Source of the DNA: Cupriavidus basilensis
GTDB lineage: Bacteria > Pseudomonadota > Gammaproteobacteria > Burkholderiales > Burkholderiaceae
Direction of reading: 5' to 3'
DNA: 64,000 nucleotides
Assembly (NCBI RefSeq): GCF_008801925.2
Contig: NZ_CP062803.1
Location: forward strand, 1,488,001 to 1,552,000
Part shown: in pieces, positions 43,601 through 51,264 of the stretch
Layout: every line of letters begins with the position of its first letter
Numbering within the stretch: position 1 is the first letter of the stretch
Position numbers and translations under genes: made by a program
Notes under the pieces: generated by a model
What the model saw: the letters and a program-made list of their open reading frames with translations, nothing else
The model's database searches: none
Told to the model about the DNA's origin: nothing

Positions 43601-45575
43601 TCTCGCCGCTCCAGGCGCGCGCGAAGGCGTCCTCGAACAGTGCCTTGATGCGCGCGATATCGGCGCCAAGATCGATGCCGGCCGCAATCCCATCGGCCAT
43701 TTCCAGTCCGAAATCATGGACCCACACCGGTGCCGAGCCGTTGGGCTCGATCAGGTAGGGGCGCTCTTCGTCCACGCGCACGCCAAGGTGCTCCAGCATC
43801 GGCAGGCTGAGCGACAGCGCAATGGGCTCGCGGGCGCGGTAGACCTTGAAGCGGAATGCGCCGGGCGCGGCTTCGATGGGACGGTACAGGTTCATGGCGA
43901 TGCCGCCGGTGGCCTGTGCCGCCTCCATCAGTTCGATGTCGCGCACGGCGATGCGGGCCGGGTAGTCCTCCCGGTAGCCGGCGGGGAAGGAGTCGCCGTA
44001 GCGGCGCAGCAGCCGGTTGCCTTGCTCCTCGCCGGTGCTGTCGAGCAGGGCGGCGGCAAGGTCGTCCTGCCAGCGGCGGGCGGCTTGCACAATGCGCTCT
44101 TCCAGCTCGTCCGGGTTGACCTCGGGCATGGTGCCGGGCTCGCCGCGCACGATCAGCTGGATGCGCGCGAGCGGCGACTCGGAGAGTTGCGGCGTGAACT
44201 CGCAGCTGTTGCCGCAAAAAGCGGTCATCAGCAGCTTCTGGATGCGCTGGCGCAGATCCGTGTTGTACTTGTCGCGCGGCACGAACACCAGGCAGGAGAC
44301 GAAGCGGTCGAAGCGGTCGCGCCGCACGAACAGGCGGATGCGCTGATGCTCCTGCAGGCGCAGGATGCCCAGCGTGATGTGGAACAGTTCGTCTTCCTCG
44401 GCCTGGAACAGTTCGTCGCGCGGGTATTGCTCGACGATGGTCACCAGCGATTTGTAGAGATGGCCCTTGGTCAGGAAGCCCGCGCGCGCCAGGATGTTGC
44501 CGAACTTGCGCCGCACCAGCGGGATGTCCTCGCACGACATCATGTAGGTGGTGGACGTGTAGAGGCCCACGAAGCGCCGCTCTCCAAAGAGCTTGCCGTT
44601 GGCGTCCGTCAGTTTGATGCCGACGTAGTCCAGGTAGCCGGGCCGGTGTACGGTAGAGCGCGAATTGGCTTTGGTCACGAAGATCGGTGACCTGTCTTCG
44701 ATGACCGAGGTGGCCGCCGCGGGCAGCTCGGTCAGTGTGTTCTGCTCGGGCGGGTGCAGGATTTCGCTCAGGATGCCGGTGCCGGAGCCGGGCACGCCGC
44801 GCAGGTAGTAGCGGTCGTCCTGGGCGACCAGTTCATAGTCGCGCTGGCCGAGGAAGGTGAAATGCTCGTCCAGCATCCACTGCAGGAAGGCGCAGGCTTC
44901 CTGTGTGTCGGGCTGGTTGCCATCCGGGCCCTGCGCCAGCTTGTCGATGGTGGCGCGGGTGATGGCGGTCATCGCCGGCCAGTCTTGCACCGCGGCACGC
45001 ACGTCGCCCAGCACGCGGGCAATGCCGTTGCGCAAGGCCTCCTGCGTGGCGGTGTCGCCGCAGCGGTCCACTTCGAAATGGATGAAGGATTCGAGCCGGG
45101 GACCGCCGGCGGGGTCGCTCGCAGTGGTGTCGCCCTCGCCACCCAGGCCCACCTTGGCGATGGTGCCATCCGCGTTGCGCCAGACCCGGAAGACCGGGTG
45201 GATCGCGGAATGCAGGGCCAGCCCCAGCCGGTTGATCTCCATGGTGACGGAGTCGACCAGGAACGGCATGTCGTCGTTGACGATCTCCACCACCGAGTGG
45301 TCGGAGTGCCAGCCGTGCTGCTCGAGGTTGGGGTTGTAGACGCGCAGCCGCGCATTGCCCGGGACAAAGCGCTGGGCGGTCTGCCAGTGCGCCATGACCG
45401 CGCCATAGAGATCGGCCACGTTGCGCTTGAGCAGGTCCTCGGCGTCGGCCAGGTCGTAGTAGTGCCGCAGGAATGGCTCGGCCTGGACGAACACGTCGCC
45501 GGGCAGGCGGCCCTGGGCGAACTGCATCAGGTCGGCCAGCAACTGGGCCTGTCGCGCTTCGCTTTCCGCCAGCAT
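40695..45575 (-). CDS. gdhB: NAD-specific glutamate dehydrogenase, 180-kDa type
   Basis: This 1626-residue large GDH oxidises glutamate to 2-oxoglutarate and ammonia with NAD. ACT-like regulatory regions fill the first about 700 residues. The dehydrogenase part (about 740-1250) includes GLRWSDRREDFRTEVLGLMK, the substrate lysine region VGSKGGFVVKRPP, and SDYANAISAEYGFWLSDAF. A helical C-terminal domain follows. Length is typical (about 1600). A GGGGGAG ribosome-binding site precedes ATG 45575. It is catabolic and usually allosterically controlled; no regulator is adjacent. Confidence 0.96.
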   Translation of the reverse strand: MLAESEARQAQLLADLMQFAQGRLPGDVFVQAEPFLRHYYDLADAEDLLKRNVADLYGAVMAHWQTAQRFVPGNARLRVYNPNLEQHGWHSDHSVVEIVNDDMPFLVDSVTMEINRLGLALHSAIHPVFRVWRNADGTIAKVGLGGEGDTTASDPAGGPRLESFIHFEVDRCGDTATQEALRNGIARVLGDVRAAVQDWPAMTAITRATIDKLAQGPDGNQPDTQEACAFLQWMLDEHFTFLGQRDYELVAQDDRYYLRGVPGSGTGILSEILHPPEQNTLTELPAAATSVIEDRSPIFVTKANSRSTVHRPGYLDYVGIKLTDANGKLFGERRFVGLYTSTTYMMSCEDIPLVRRKFGNILARAGFLTKGHLYKSLVTIVEQYPRDELFQAEEDELFHITLGILRLQEHQRIRLFVRRDRFDRFVSCLVFVPRDKYNTDLRQRIQKLLMTAFCGNSCEFTPQLSESPLARIQLIVRGEPGTMPEVNPDELEERIVQAARRWQDDLAAALLDSTGEEQGNRLLRRYGDSFPAGYREDYPARIAVRDIELMEAAQATGGIAMNLYRPIEAAPGAFRFKVYRAREPIALSLSLPMLEHLGVRVDEERPYLIEPNGSAPVWVHDFGLEMADGIAAGIDLGADIARIKALFEDAFARAWSGEIENDDFNRLVLRAELAARDVTILRAYARYLRQVGSTFSDAYIERALTGNPAIASRFVELFVARFDPATESARAARCERLQQAIGTELDQVPNLDEDRILRLFLGVINATVRTNYFRHGPDGGPRPYLSFKFNPALVPGLPEPRPMFEIWVYSPRVEGVHLRGGPVARGGLRWSDRREDFRTEVLGLMKAQMVKNTVIVPVGSKGGFVVKRPPPANDRDAFLQEGIACYQTFLRGLLDVTDNRVAGTLVPPPEVVREDGDDPYLVVAADKGTASFSDYANAISAEYGFWLSDAFASGGSVGYDHKKMAITARGAWESVKRHFREMGVDIQSTDFTVAGIGDMSGDVFGNGMLLSPHIKLVAAFDHRHIFLDPNPDPAASLRERQRLFALPRSSWADYDMALVSAGGGLFARTAKTIAITPEVQASLGISASVLSPAELVHAILLAPVDLLYNGGIGTYVKSSRESHLQVGDRANDAVRVNGAELRCKVVGEGGNLGFTQLGRIEFALNGGRINTDAIDNSAGVDCSDHEVNIKILLGLVVADGEMTEKQRNKLLAEMTDEVGLLVLEDNYYQSQALSVAGRNAAALLDAEGRLIRWLERAGRLKRALEFLPTEDELGERKAAGLGLTSPERAVLLAYSKMWLYDELLTSALPEDPLVAGLLPAYFPQPLRERHADTMLRHPLRREILATHLTNTLVNRIGATFVHRMQEETDARPADIVRACLIARDVFGLDPLWLRIDALDNQVDDAVQARMFVAVGRLLDHASLWFLRHPHAGGPTDGDSARYAEAAAWLTPQLPTLLAGPEATALAQWRQDLRQSGVDDELALRVAAGESSAAALDIADVAAATQRSLALVAGVYFALDTEFSFSWLRERALALPADSHWDLLARTTTLEDLDRLKRALTVSVLAQPQELDTPAKLIEAWRGGRQAQIERFSRMLADQRASGAAGLSMLSVAVREIGALERSQQAR

Positions 45576-45942
45576 GGTGTCTCCCCCAGACGGCTGTTTT
45601 GGCAGTCCGTTGCCGGCACAGGCACCGCGCGACGCGCGTCGTGTGTTGCCTGCATCCTGGCAGCATGACCGTGCTAACTACTGTAGAGCATAAAGGGCGG
45701 CACCGCGCACAATGTGCGCGGGCTGCCTTTGCGCGCTCCGGGCTGGCGCGGGCGTTGGGATGTATGAGATTTGCGACTGATTTTCATGATTTTATATCGC
45801 CGCAGGAATGTGCCTGCCGTGGCTACACTGCCTGTCTGCGCCTTACCCGCCGGTAGGAAGCGCGAGCCGAGCTGGGCACCTGGCCTTGCCACGGCGCGCG
45901 GCGCGGCCTTACTGGCCGGGACGGGCATCATGGAGACATAAG
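45576..45942. other. Divergent region between gdhB and the CoA-hydrolase gene
   Basis: No gene is apparent in 367 bp. A 12-bp palindrome CGACGCGCGTCG (45630-45641) lies 55 bp upstream of gdhB. Rightward, TTGCGA (45771-45776), a 16-bp spacer and TATATC (45793-45798) form a possible promoter for the CoA-hydrolase gene. Confidence 0.4.
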
Positions 45943-47457
45943 ATGTACAAGGAACGTATCCGGCTGGCCAGCCTGCTCGACAAGGTCATGCCGGCCGAGG
46001 CCGCGGCGGCGATGATCCGGGACGGCATGACCGTAGGCATGAGCGGCTTCACCCGCGCCGGCGACTGCAAGGCGGTGCCGCAAGCGCTGGCCAGGCGCGC
46101 GGCGCACGAGCCGCTGCGCATCACGCTGATGACAGGCGCTTCGCTGGGCAACGACACCGACAAGATGCTGGCCGAGGCCAATGTGCTGGCGCGGCGCCTG
46201 CCGTTCCAGGTGGATGCCACCTTGCGGCGCAAGATCAACGCGGGCGAGGTGATGTTCATCGACCAGCACCTGTCCGAAACCGTGGAGCAACTGCGCGGGC
46301 ACCAGATCGCGCCGGTGGACGTGGCAGTGGTGGAGGCGGTCGCGATCACCGAATCCGGCGGCATCGTGCCGTCGACTTCGGTCGGCAACTCCGCCAGCTT
46401 CGCGATGCTGGCGCAGAAGGTGATCGTCGAGATCAACCTCAGCATGCCGGCCGGCCTCGAAGGCCTGCACGACATCTACCTGCCGACGGCGCGGCCACAT
46501 CGCCAGCCCATTCCGCTGGTCTCGGTGGACCAGCGCATCGGCTCGCCCGCTATTCCTGTGGACCCCGCGAAGATCGCCGCCATCGTGATCACGCAAAAGG
46601 ACGATAGCCCGTCCAATGCGCTGCCGCCCGACCAGGAAACGCGCCAGATCGCCGGGCACCTGAACGATTTCCTGTCGCATGAAGTGCGCTCAGGCCGGCT
46701 GGCGCCGTCGCTGCAGCCGCTGCAAGCCGGCATCGGCACGATCGCCAACGCCGTGCTGCATGGCCTGGTCGATTCCCCGTTCCGCGATCTCACGATGTAT
46801 TCGGAGGTGCTGCAAGACAGCACGATCGAGCTGCTGGACGCCGGGCGGCTGCGCTTTGCCTCTGCGTCATCGGTGACGTTGACCAGCGCCGTCTACGCGC
46901 GCTTCCTGGCAGACCTGGAGCGATACAAAGCGCGCGTGATCCTGCGCCCGCAGGAGATCAGCAACCATCCGGAACTGCTGCGCCGGCTCGGGCTGATCAC
47001 CATCAACACGGCGCTGGAGTGCGATATCTACGGCAACGTGAACTCCACGCACGTGGGCGGCACGCATATGATGAACGGCATCGGCGGGTCGGGAGACTTC
47101 GCGCGCAATGCGCATTTGTCGGTGTTCGTCACCAAGTCGATGGCAAAGGCTGGCGCCATCTCCAGCATCGTGCCGATGGTGTCCCACGTGGACCACACCG
47201 AGCATGATGTCGACATCATTGTGACCGAGCACGGCCTGGCCGATCTGCGCGGCCTGGCGCCACGCGAGCGCGCGCAGCAGATCATCGCCAACTGCGCGGA
47301 TCCGTTGTATCGGGACTTGCTGCGTGATTACGTGACGCGCGCCACGCGCCGTGGCGGGCATACGCCGCACCTCATCGAGGAGGCGCTGGCCTGGCACGTG
47401 CGCTTGCGCGAGGAAGGCACGATGGGCGGCACGAAGGCGGCCCTGGCCGCAGCTTGA
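45943..47457 (+). CDS. acetyl-CoA hydrolase / succinyl-CoA:acetate CoA-transferase
   Basis: Class I CoA-transferase of 504 residues. Marks include GMSGFTRAGDCKAVP (about 28-42), catalytic glutamate in INTALECDIYGNVNSTH (about 357-373) and the NGIGGSGDF oxyanion loop. It may move CoA between succinyl-CoA and acetate or propionate (ScpC/AarC-like) or hydrolyse acetyl-CoA; the sequence alone does not decide. The start at ATG 45943 (MYKERIRLASLLDKV) follows GGAGACATAAG. It diverges from gdhB. Confidence 0.92.
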   Translation: MYKERIRLASLLDKVMPAEAAAAMIRDGMTVGMSGFTRAGDCKAVPQALARRAAHEPLRITLMTGASLGNDTDKMLAEANVLARRLPFQVDATLRRKINAGEVMFIDQHLSETVEQLRGHQIAPVDVAVVEAVAITESGGIVPSTSVGNSASFAMLAQKVIVEINLSMPAGLEGLHDIYLPTARPHRQPIPLVSVDQRIGSPAIPVDPAKIAAIVITQKDDSPSNALPPDQETRQIAGHLNDFLSHEVRSGRLAPSLQPLQAGIGTIANAVLHGLVDSPFRDLTMYSEVLQDSTIELLDAGRLRFASASSVTLTSAVYARFLADLERYKARVILRPQEISNHPELLRRLGLITINTALECDIYGNVNSTHVGGTHMMNGIGGSGDFARNAHLSVFVTKSMAKAGAISSIVPMVSHVDHTEHDVDIIVTEHGLADLRGLAPRERAQQIIANCADPLYRDLLRDYVTRATRRGGHTPHLIEEALAWHVRLREEGTMGGTKAALAAA

Positions 47458-47518
47458 AGCGGCTTGCGCTTTGGCCTTCCTTGTTGCTTTGCGGCCTTCA
47501 TTCCTTCGTCGGTATCCC

Positions 47519-47584
47519 TTATCCCTTGAAGATGAGCACGGCCAGCACCAAGGAAGAAGCCATTAGGAGCAGCAGGTCTAGCAT
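47519..47584 (-). CDS. 21-residue hydrophobic membrane peptide
   Basis: This very short ORF begins MLDLLLLMASS and ends AVLIFKG before a TAA. Nearly all residues are hydrophobic, with one Asp near the start and a Lys at the end, giving a single membrane helix with N-out/C-in polarity. A clean ribosome-binding site GGAG lies 7 bp before the ATG (CGGAGACCATCATG). It resembles in kind, though not in sequence, small single-helix subunits such as KdpF or CydX. No known partner gene is next to it. Coding status rests on start signal and composition. Confidence 0.5.
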   Translation of the reverse strand: MLDLLLLMASSLVLAVLIFKG

Positions 47585-47701
47585 GATGGTCTCCGAAAAG
47601 GAGAGGTCCGGGATCGCGAAAGGGTAAGGCTGCGCTACGGTTCATGCCGTAGGCGGCCTTCCGGATGCATTCTCGGATATTTCTCACATTTCCACATGCG
47701 G

Positions 47702-47722
47702 CGCCATCTGGCTCAGATGGCG
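47702..47722. terminator. Short hairpin CGCCATCTG-GCT-CAGATGGCG
   Basis: A perfect 9-bp stem with a 3-nt loop is followed by TTTCAA on the right. It may end the rightward transcript through the CoA-hydrolase gene or mark the start side of the minus-strand peptide message. Confidence 0.4.
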
Positions 47723-47831
47723 TTTCAAGCGGGCGTTGGGCATTGCCGAGGCGATCCCGCTGGCTGATCTTGCCTGTTCCCTGCGGCCCGGATGGTGCGC
47801 TGGCGCACCATCCGGCGAGACGGGCTGCTTG

Positions 47832-47883
47832 CTGCCTGCTGCTTCCGTCGCGGCTTACTGCCTGCTGCTTCCGTCGCGGCTTA
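47832..47883. repeat. Perfect 26-bp tandem duplication at a stop codon
   Basis: The 26-bp unit, beginning CTGCCTGCTGCTTCC and ending GGCTTA, occurs at 47832-47857 and 47858-47883 without change. The final TTA of the second copy is the stop codon of the DPYTDGAK-repeat gene, so the duplicated stop of the first copy lies outside it. Confidence 0.97.
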
Positions 47884-48264
47884 CTGCTTGGCCTTGGCCC
47901 CGTCGGTATAGGGGTCGAACTTGCCGGCCTTGGCCCCGTCCGTGTACGGATCGAACTTGCCGGCCTTGGCGCCGTCCGTGTACGGATCGGGCTTGCCAGC
48001 CTTGGCCCCGTCCGTATAGGGATCGGCCTTCTTCTTGGTGCCGGAAGCGTTCAGGTTCGACTTGGTCGATTTCTTCGCGCCATCCGTGTACGGATCGAAC
48101 TTGCCGGCCTTGGCGGCGCTCTTGTTCGGGTCCGTCTTGTTGGTATGGGCGCCGCCATAAAGGTCGCCGCCATCCGTGTAGTTTTTCTGGGCGTGCGCCA
48201 ACTGCACGCCGCCAAAGGCGGTGAGGGCGGCGATCATCAGGGCGGGTACGGTCTTGTTGCGCAT
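47881..48264 (-). CDS. secreted DPYTDGAK-repeat protein
   Basis: This 127-residue protein has a signal peptide (MRNKTVPALMIAALTAFGG, cleavage after AHA), then a low-complexity mature region. DPYTDGAK occurs five times, the last four in a 12-residue period (DPYTDGAKAGK-F/P). Lysine, aspartate, glycine and tyrosine dominate. I chose ATG 48264 because GAGG lies 6 bp before it; an ATG at 48270 is too close. Function is unknown. The repeat could bind metal or a polyanion, or pack as a beta-structure; nothing in the sequence decides. Confidence 0.7.
   Translation of the reverse strand: MRNKTVPALMIAALTAFGGVQLAHAQKNYTDGGDLYGGAHTNKTDPNKSAAKAGKFDPYTDGAKKSTKSNLNASGTKKKADPYTDGAKAGKPDPYTDGAKAGKFDPYTDGAKAGKFDPYTDGAKAKQ
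47892..48105. repeat. 36-bp coding repeats of the DPYTDGAK gene
   Basis: Units around GCCGTCCGTGTACGGATC recur with few changes: four contiguous 36-bp copies (about 47892-48030) and one separated copy (about 48078-48105). Copy number may vary between strains. Confidence 0.85.
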
Positions 48265-48570
48265 TTTCATCCTCGTGAGTAAAGCTAGGGTAGTTCGAGA
48301 GCAATGGCCACGGGCAGGGGGCATGGCCGCAAAAATGGTCGTCAGACCAGGGTGACTCTACCGACTTGGGATGACCCTGCGAAGTTAATCTTTCTTCCCA
48401 CTGTATTGAACCGCTTATTGGCCTGACCGGCTATGCGCCAGATCAAGGCAAGCGTTGTTTTCAGGGGGGGGCGGAAAGGGAAGGGGGGCGAGGCGGGTTT
48501 GCCGAAGGCGCGAGCCCTGGCAAGGCCCGGCTGCAGGCAGCCAGGCCGTTGCGACGTTACCGGTTACCGG
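48265..48570. other. Intergenic region with a G-rich block and GTTACCG repeats
   Basis: No gene is seen in 306 bp. Four runs of three or more G within 34 bp (48464-48497) meet the usual G-quadruplex pattern on the + strand. GTTACCGGTTACCGGTTAC (48556-48574) is a 7-bp tandem repeat that runs into the stop codon of the binding-protein gene. Confidence 0.6.
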
Positions 48571-49545
48571 TTACTCGAGGGTAATGTTCTGGTCGCGTGC
48601 GATCTTCTTGCGCATTTCCAGCTCGCGCTTGATCTGCGCGGCGTATTGCTGCGGCGTATTGCCGTCAGGGTAGGCGCCGCTTTCCGCCAGGCGGCGTTTC
48701 ACGTTCGGGTCCTGCAAGGTCTTCACGGCAGCGTCATGCACCTTGGCGATGATCGCGGCTGGCGTGCCGGCGGGAGCCACCAGGCCGTACCAGGCCATGT
48801 TGTTCATGTCCTTCATGCCGGCTTCGGCAAAGGTCGGCACATCGGGCAAGCCGTCCACGCGCTTGGGCGCCGCCACTGCGAGGGCGCGCAGCTTGCCGGC
48901 CTGGATGTGCGGCATGGACGAGGGCAGGTTGTCGAACTGGCCGCTGACCTGGCCTGCCAGCGTGTCGTTCAGGGCGGGGCCCGATCCACGGTAGGGAATG
49001 TGGACCATGTCGGTCTTGGTCAGGAACTTGAACAGTTCGCCGTCGAGGTGGGAGATGCTGCCTTTGCCTGCCGACGCATAGCTGTACTTGCCGGGGTTGG
49101 CCTTGACCAGCGCGATGAACTCCTGCAGGTTCTTGGCCGGCACCTTGGGGTTGATCGTCAGCACGTTCGGCACATTGACCAGATTGGTAATGGGCGTGAA
49201 GTCCTTGATCGGGTCGTAGGGGTTGCGGGCGTTGGTGGCGGGGTTGGTCGCCATGGTGCTGACCGTCGCAATGCCCAGCGTGTAGCCATCGGGCGCGGAC
49301 TTGGCCAGCGCGTCGGCGCCGATCGCACCGCCACCGCCGCCGCGGTTCTCCACCACCACGACCTGGCCAAGCTCACGGCCGATGCCGTCGGCCACCGCGC
49401 GGCCCACGATGTCCGTGGTGCCACCCGCGGCAAACGGCACGATCAGGCGGATTGGCTTGGTCGGGTAGGTTTGTGCAAAGGCGCTGTGGCACAGGCCAAG
49501 AAGGGCCAGGCAAGCTGCGCTGCCGACATTCAATACTGCTTTCAA
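48571..49545 (-). CDS. Bug/TctC-family extracytoplasmic binding protein
   Basis: The 324-residue periplasmic receptor has a signal peptide (about 1-24, cleavage at AFA-QTYP) and the Bug marks YPTKPIRLIVPFAAGGTTDI, VVVENRGGGGGAIGADALAK and PYRGSGPALNDTLAGQV. Bug proteins bind carboxylates or amides, usually for a TctAB carrier or as sensors; no TctAB gene is adjacent, as is common in Burkholderiales. A complex GTTCCG inverted repeat 126-154 bp upstream probably regulates it. The stop codon is inside a GTTACCG repeat. Confidence 0.93.
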   Translation of the reverse strand: MKAVLNVGSAACLALLGLCHSAFAQTYPTKPIRLIVPFAAGGTTDIVGRAVADGIGRELGQVVVVENRGGGGGAIGADALAKSAPDGYTLGIATVSTMATNPATNARNPYDPIKDFTPITNLVNVPNVLTINPKVPAKNLQEFIALVKANPGKYSYASAGKGSISHLDGELFKFLTKTDMVHIPYRGSGPALNDTLAGQVSGQFDNLPSSMPHIQAGKLRALAVAAPKRVDGLPDVPTFAEAGMKDMNNMAWYGLVAPAGTPAAIIAKVHDAAVKTLQDPNVKRRLAESGAYPDGNTPQQYAAQIKRELEMRKKIARDQNITLE

Positions 49546-49670
49546 GAGAGGCTCCCGAGGGTTCTAGGTCTAATGACGGCCCGGGCGGGCACGGGGTTGG
49601 GGCACGGCGATCTGCGTCGCGCCGTTGCCCTCGTTCCTGCTTGCCGCGGGACGCTGGAGATGTCGGATGG

Positions 49671-49699
49671 GTTCCGTGATGCGGAACCGTGTTCCGCAT
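49671..49699. promoter_or_regulatory. IclR-like operator: three alternating GTTCCG/CGGAAC half-sites
   Basis: GTTCCG (49671-49676), CGGAAC (49682-49687) and GTTCCG (49691-49696) alternate in orientation. The last two form the 21-bp perfect inverted repeat ATGCGGAAC-CGT-GTTCCGCAT (49679-49699). This arrangement recalls IclR-family sites. It lies upstream of the Bug-protein gene; no IclR gene is in the window. Confidence 0.6.
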
Positions 49700-49807
49700 T
49701 GTGCTCCAGGCGCAATTCAACCGTGAAAGCGTAGCCGGCGGAATTGGTATCAACCCGCGTATGCGTCGCGGCGTGGGCGGGGTTGGCTCAGGGTTGGCGG
49801 GCCAATG

Positions 49808-49843
49808 GAAAAAGCCGGAAGCATTGCTGCTTCCGGCTTTTAG
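49808..49843 (-). terminator. Terminator of tRNA-Lys copy 1
   Basis: Stem AAAAGCCGGAAGC / GCTTCCGGCTTTT with a 6-nt loop; T-run for the minus-strand tRNA. Confidence 0.9.
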
Positions 49844-49850
49844 AATTCGC

Positions 49851-49926
49851 TGGTGGGGCGTGAGTGACTCGAACACTCGACCTACGGATTAAGAGTCCGC
49901 TGCTCTACCAACTGAGCTAACGCCCC
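49851..49926 (-). tRNA. tRNA-Lys(CTT), copy 1
   Basis: The 76-nt gene on the minus strand has acceptor GGGGCGT / ACGCCCC, D-arm GCTC/GAGC, anticodon loop CTCTTAA (anticodon CTT), T-arm with TTCGAGT and encoded CCA. It reads AAG. Confidence 0.96.
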
Positions 49927-49939
49927 AACGAAGTCCAAG

Positions 49940-49968
49940 ATTATAGAGGACGATTTTTGACTTTGCAA
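49940..49968 (-). promoter_or_regulatory. Promoter of tRNA-Lys copy 1
   Basis: On the minus strand, TTGCAA (49963-49968), a 17-bp spacer and TATAAT (49940-49945). This is a near-consensus sigma-70 promoter, different in sequence from that of copy 2. Confidence 0.85.
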
Positions 49969-49989
49969 TAGCTGTTTTGCGCTTTACTT

Positions 49990-51264
49990 TTAGATATGTG
50001 CCTCCGGCCCGAGCGCGAATTTGCGGCAGTGCTCGAGGTAGCCGACCTCATGGCTGGCGATCAGGTCCAGCACGCTGGCCCATAGCCAGGACGGCGCATC
50101 CAGCTGCTTTGAGCGATTGCGCGCCAGCTCGGCCAGCCAGCTGCGCTGGGTGGCCAGGTCTATCTGGCGCGCGTGGGCGTTGCCGAGCACCTCACCCAGG
50201 TACCTCGCGACGCGGCTGGCTTCTTCCTGTGGCAGCGTATCGATCTCCAGCTTCAGGTCCTGCGGCAGCAACTCGCGGATGAAGACCGCTTTGTCGAGCA
50301 GTTGCGCGGAAAGAATGCGATCGCCCAGTGCCGGCGAGAGATGCCGGGCGCCCTCCACGACCCGCTCGGCATTGCCGCGAGGCATGTTCACCTTGGGGTA
50401 GCTCGGTGCCGCAGCGTTCACCGCCTCTTTGATATCGATCAGGCAGATTTCGGGATTGGGGCTGTCATTGCTGCCAACGGACAGCAATACGGCGAAACGC
50501 AATCGTCCCAGCGAGCTGCAGCCCTTGACCCAGTAGGCGGCGTCCATCACCTCCACGCGCGCGCCTTCGTCGCGGGAGGTCAGCAGCGTGGCGAGGTGGG
50601 CGATCTCGCGCCGCTCGAAGAGGGCACCGATTGCGCGCCGCTCGTCCGCGGCGAGGCGCCAGAACCGTTTGCCGAGTGGGATGGAGGGCGTGGTGTCCTG
50701 CAGCCGCTCATGGGCGAGATGCTTCCATTTGCGCCCCAGGGCCTGGCGCATCACGGTACGTACCGCGGCAGGCCGGCGCGAAGTCAGGCCGGCCGCGGCA
50801 TCGGGATTGTCGAAAGCGCTTTGATAGCCCACCATCAGGCTTTCCAGCATGCGCGCGGTAATCACGCCGGGCAAGTCCGAGCCACGCGCTGCGGTGGCCA
50901 GCGACAGCGCGAGGCGGATCAGGTCGTGCGCCGGGTTGCCGATCACGGTCTGGTCAAGGTCGCGGATCTGGATGTCGACGCGGCCCTGGATATCGGCGAT
51001 CGGACCAAGGTTGCCCACATGACAGTCGCCGCAGATCCAGATCGCCGGGCCCTCGGGCAGGGTGTGCGGTTGCTTGGCCTCCAGCCATTCGTAGAACTTG
51101 CGCGTGTTGCCGCGCACGTACGCGTGGGCGGAGCGCGCCATCTTCAGGTTCCGGCACCGCATCAGCGCTTCCTGGCGCTTTGCCGGGCCGGGCGGGCGGG
51201 GTTCGGCGCCATGCTTTGCGCCGCGCTTCGTGACGGGCTTCTTGCTGCTTGTCTTCGTGGCCAT
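49990..51264 (-). CDS. DUF2252 family protein
   Basis: This protein of about 424 residues is of the DUF2252 family, a kinase-like fold related to the HipA/choline-kinase superfamily. It carries ARSAHAYVRGNTRKFYEWL, the GDCHVGNLGP block (about 72-81) and the DIQIRDLDQTVIGNPAHDLI element (about 89-108), which correspond to the catalytic and metal-binding loops of such kinases. The substrate is unknown. The ATG at 51264 (MATKTSSKKP) is preferred to a TTG at 51291. It opens the 4.3-kb segment between the tRNA-Lys repeats. Confidence 0.85.
   Translation of the reverse strand: MATKTSSKKPVTKRGAKHGAEPRPPGPAKRQEALMRCRNLKMARSAHAYVRGNTRKFYEWLEAKQPHTLPEGPAIWICGDCHVGNLGPIADIQGRVDIQIRDLDQTVIGNPAHDLIRLALSLATAARGSDLPGVITARMLESLMVGYQSAFDNPDAAAGLTSRRPAAVRTVMRQALGRKWKHLAHERLQDTTPSIPLGKRFWRLAADERRAIGALFERREIAHLATLLTSRDEGARVEVMDAAYWVKGCSSLGRLRFAVLLSVGSNDSPNPEICLIDIKEAVNAAAPSYPKVNMPRGNAERVVEGARHLSPALGDRILSAQLLDKAVFIRELLPQDLKLEIDTLPQEEASRVARYLGEVLGNAHARQIDLATQRSWLAELARNRSKQLDAPSWLWASVLDLIASHEVGYLEHCRKFALGPEAHI

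Larger units (their letters stand above)
49801..49933. repeat. 133-bp perfect direct repeat, copy 1 (with tRNA-Lys)
   Basis: Identical to 54118-54250, offset 4317 bp. It spans a terminator, the whole tRNA-Lys gene and the 7 bases upstream of it. Sequence on either side is unrelated between the copies. Confidence 0.97.

Noticed and set aside
42504..44690. A 728-codon plus-strand frame opposite gdhB
   Set aside because: The opposite strand encodes a full-length NAD-glutamate dehydrogenase with clear motifs; this frame has no recognisable domain.
47892..48105. CRISPR-like array of 36-bp repeats
   Set aside because: The repeats are contiguous without spacers and keep a protein reading frame, so they are coding repeats.
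47665..48282. A plus-strand frame with LGPVRVRI-like repeats
   Set aside because: It is the complement of the DPYTDGAK repeats; the minus strand has the signal peptide, ribosome-binding site and repeat protein.
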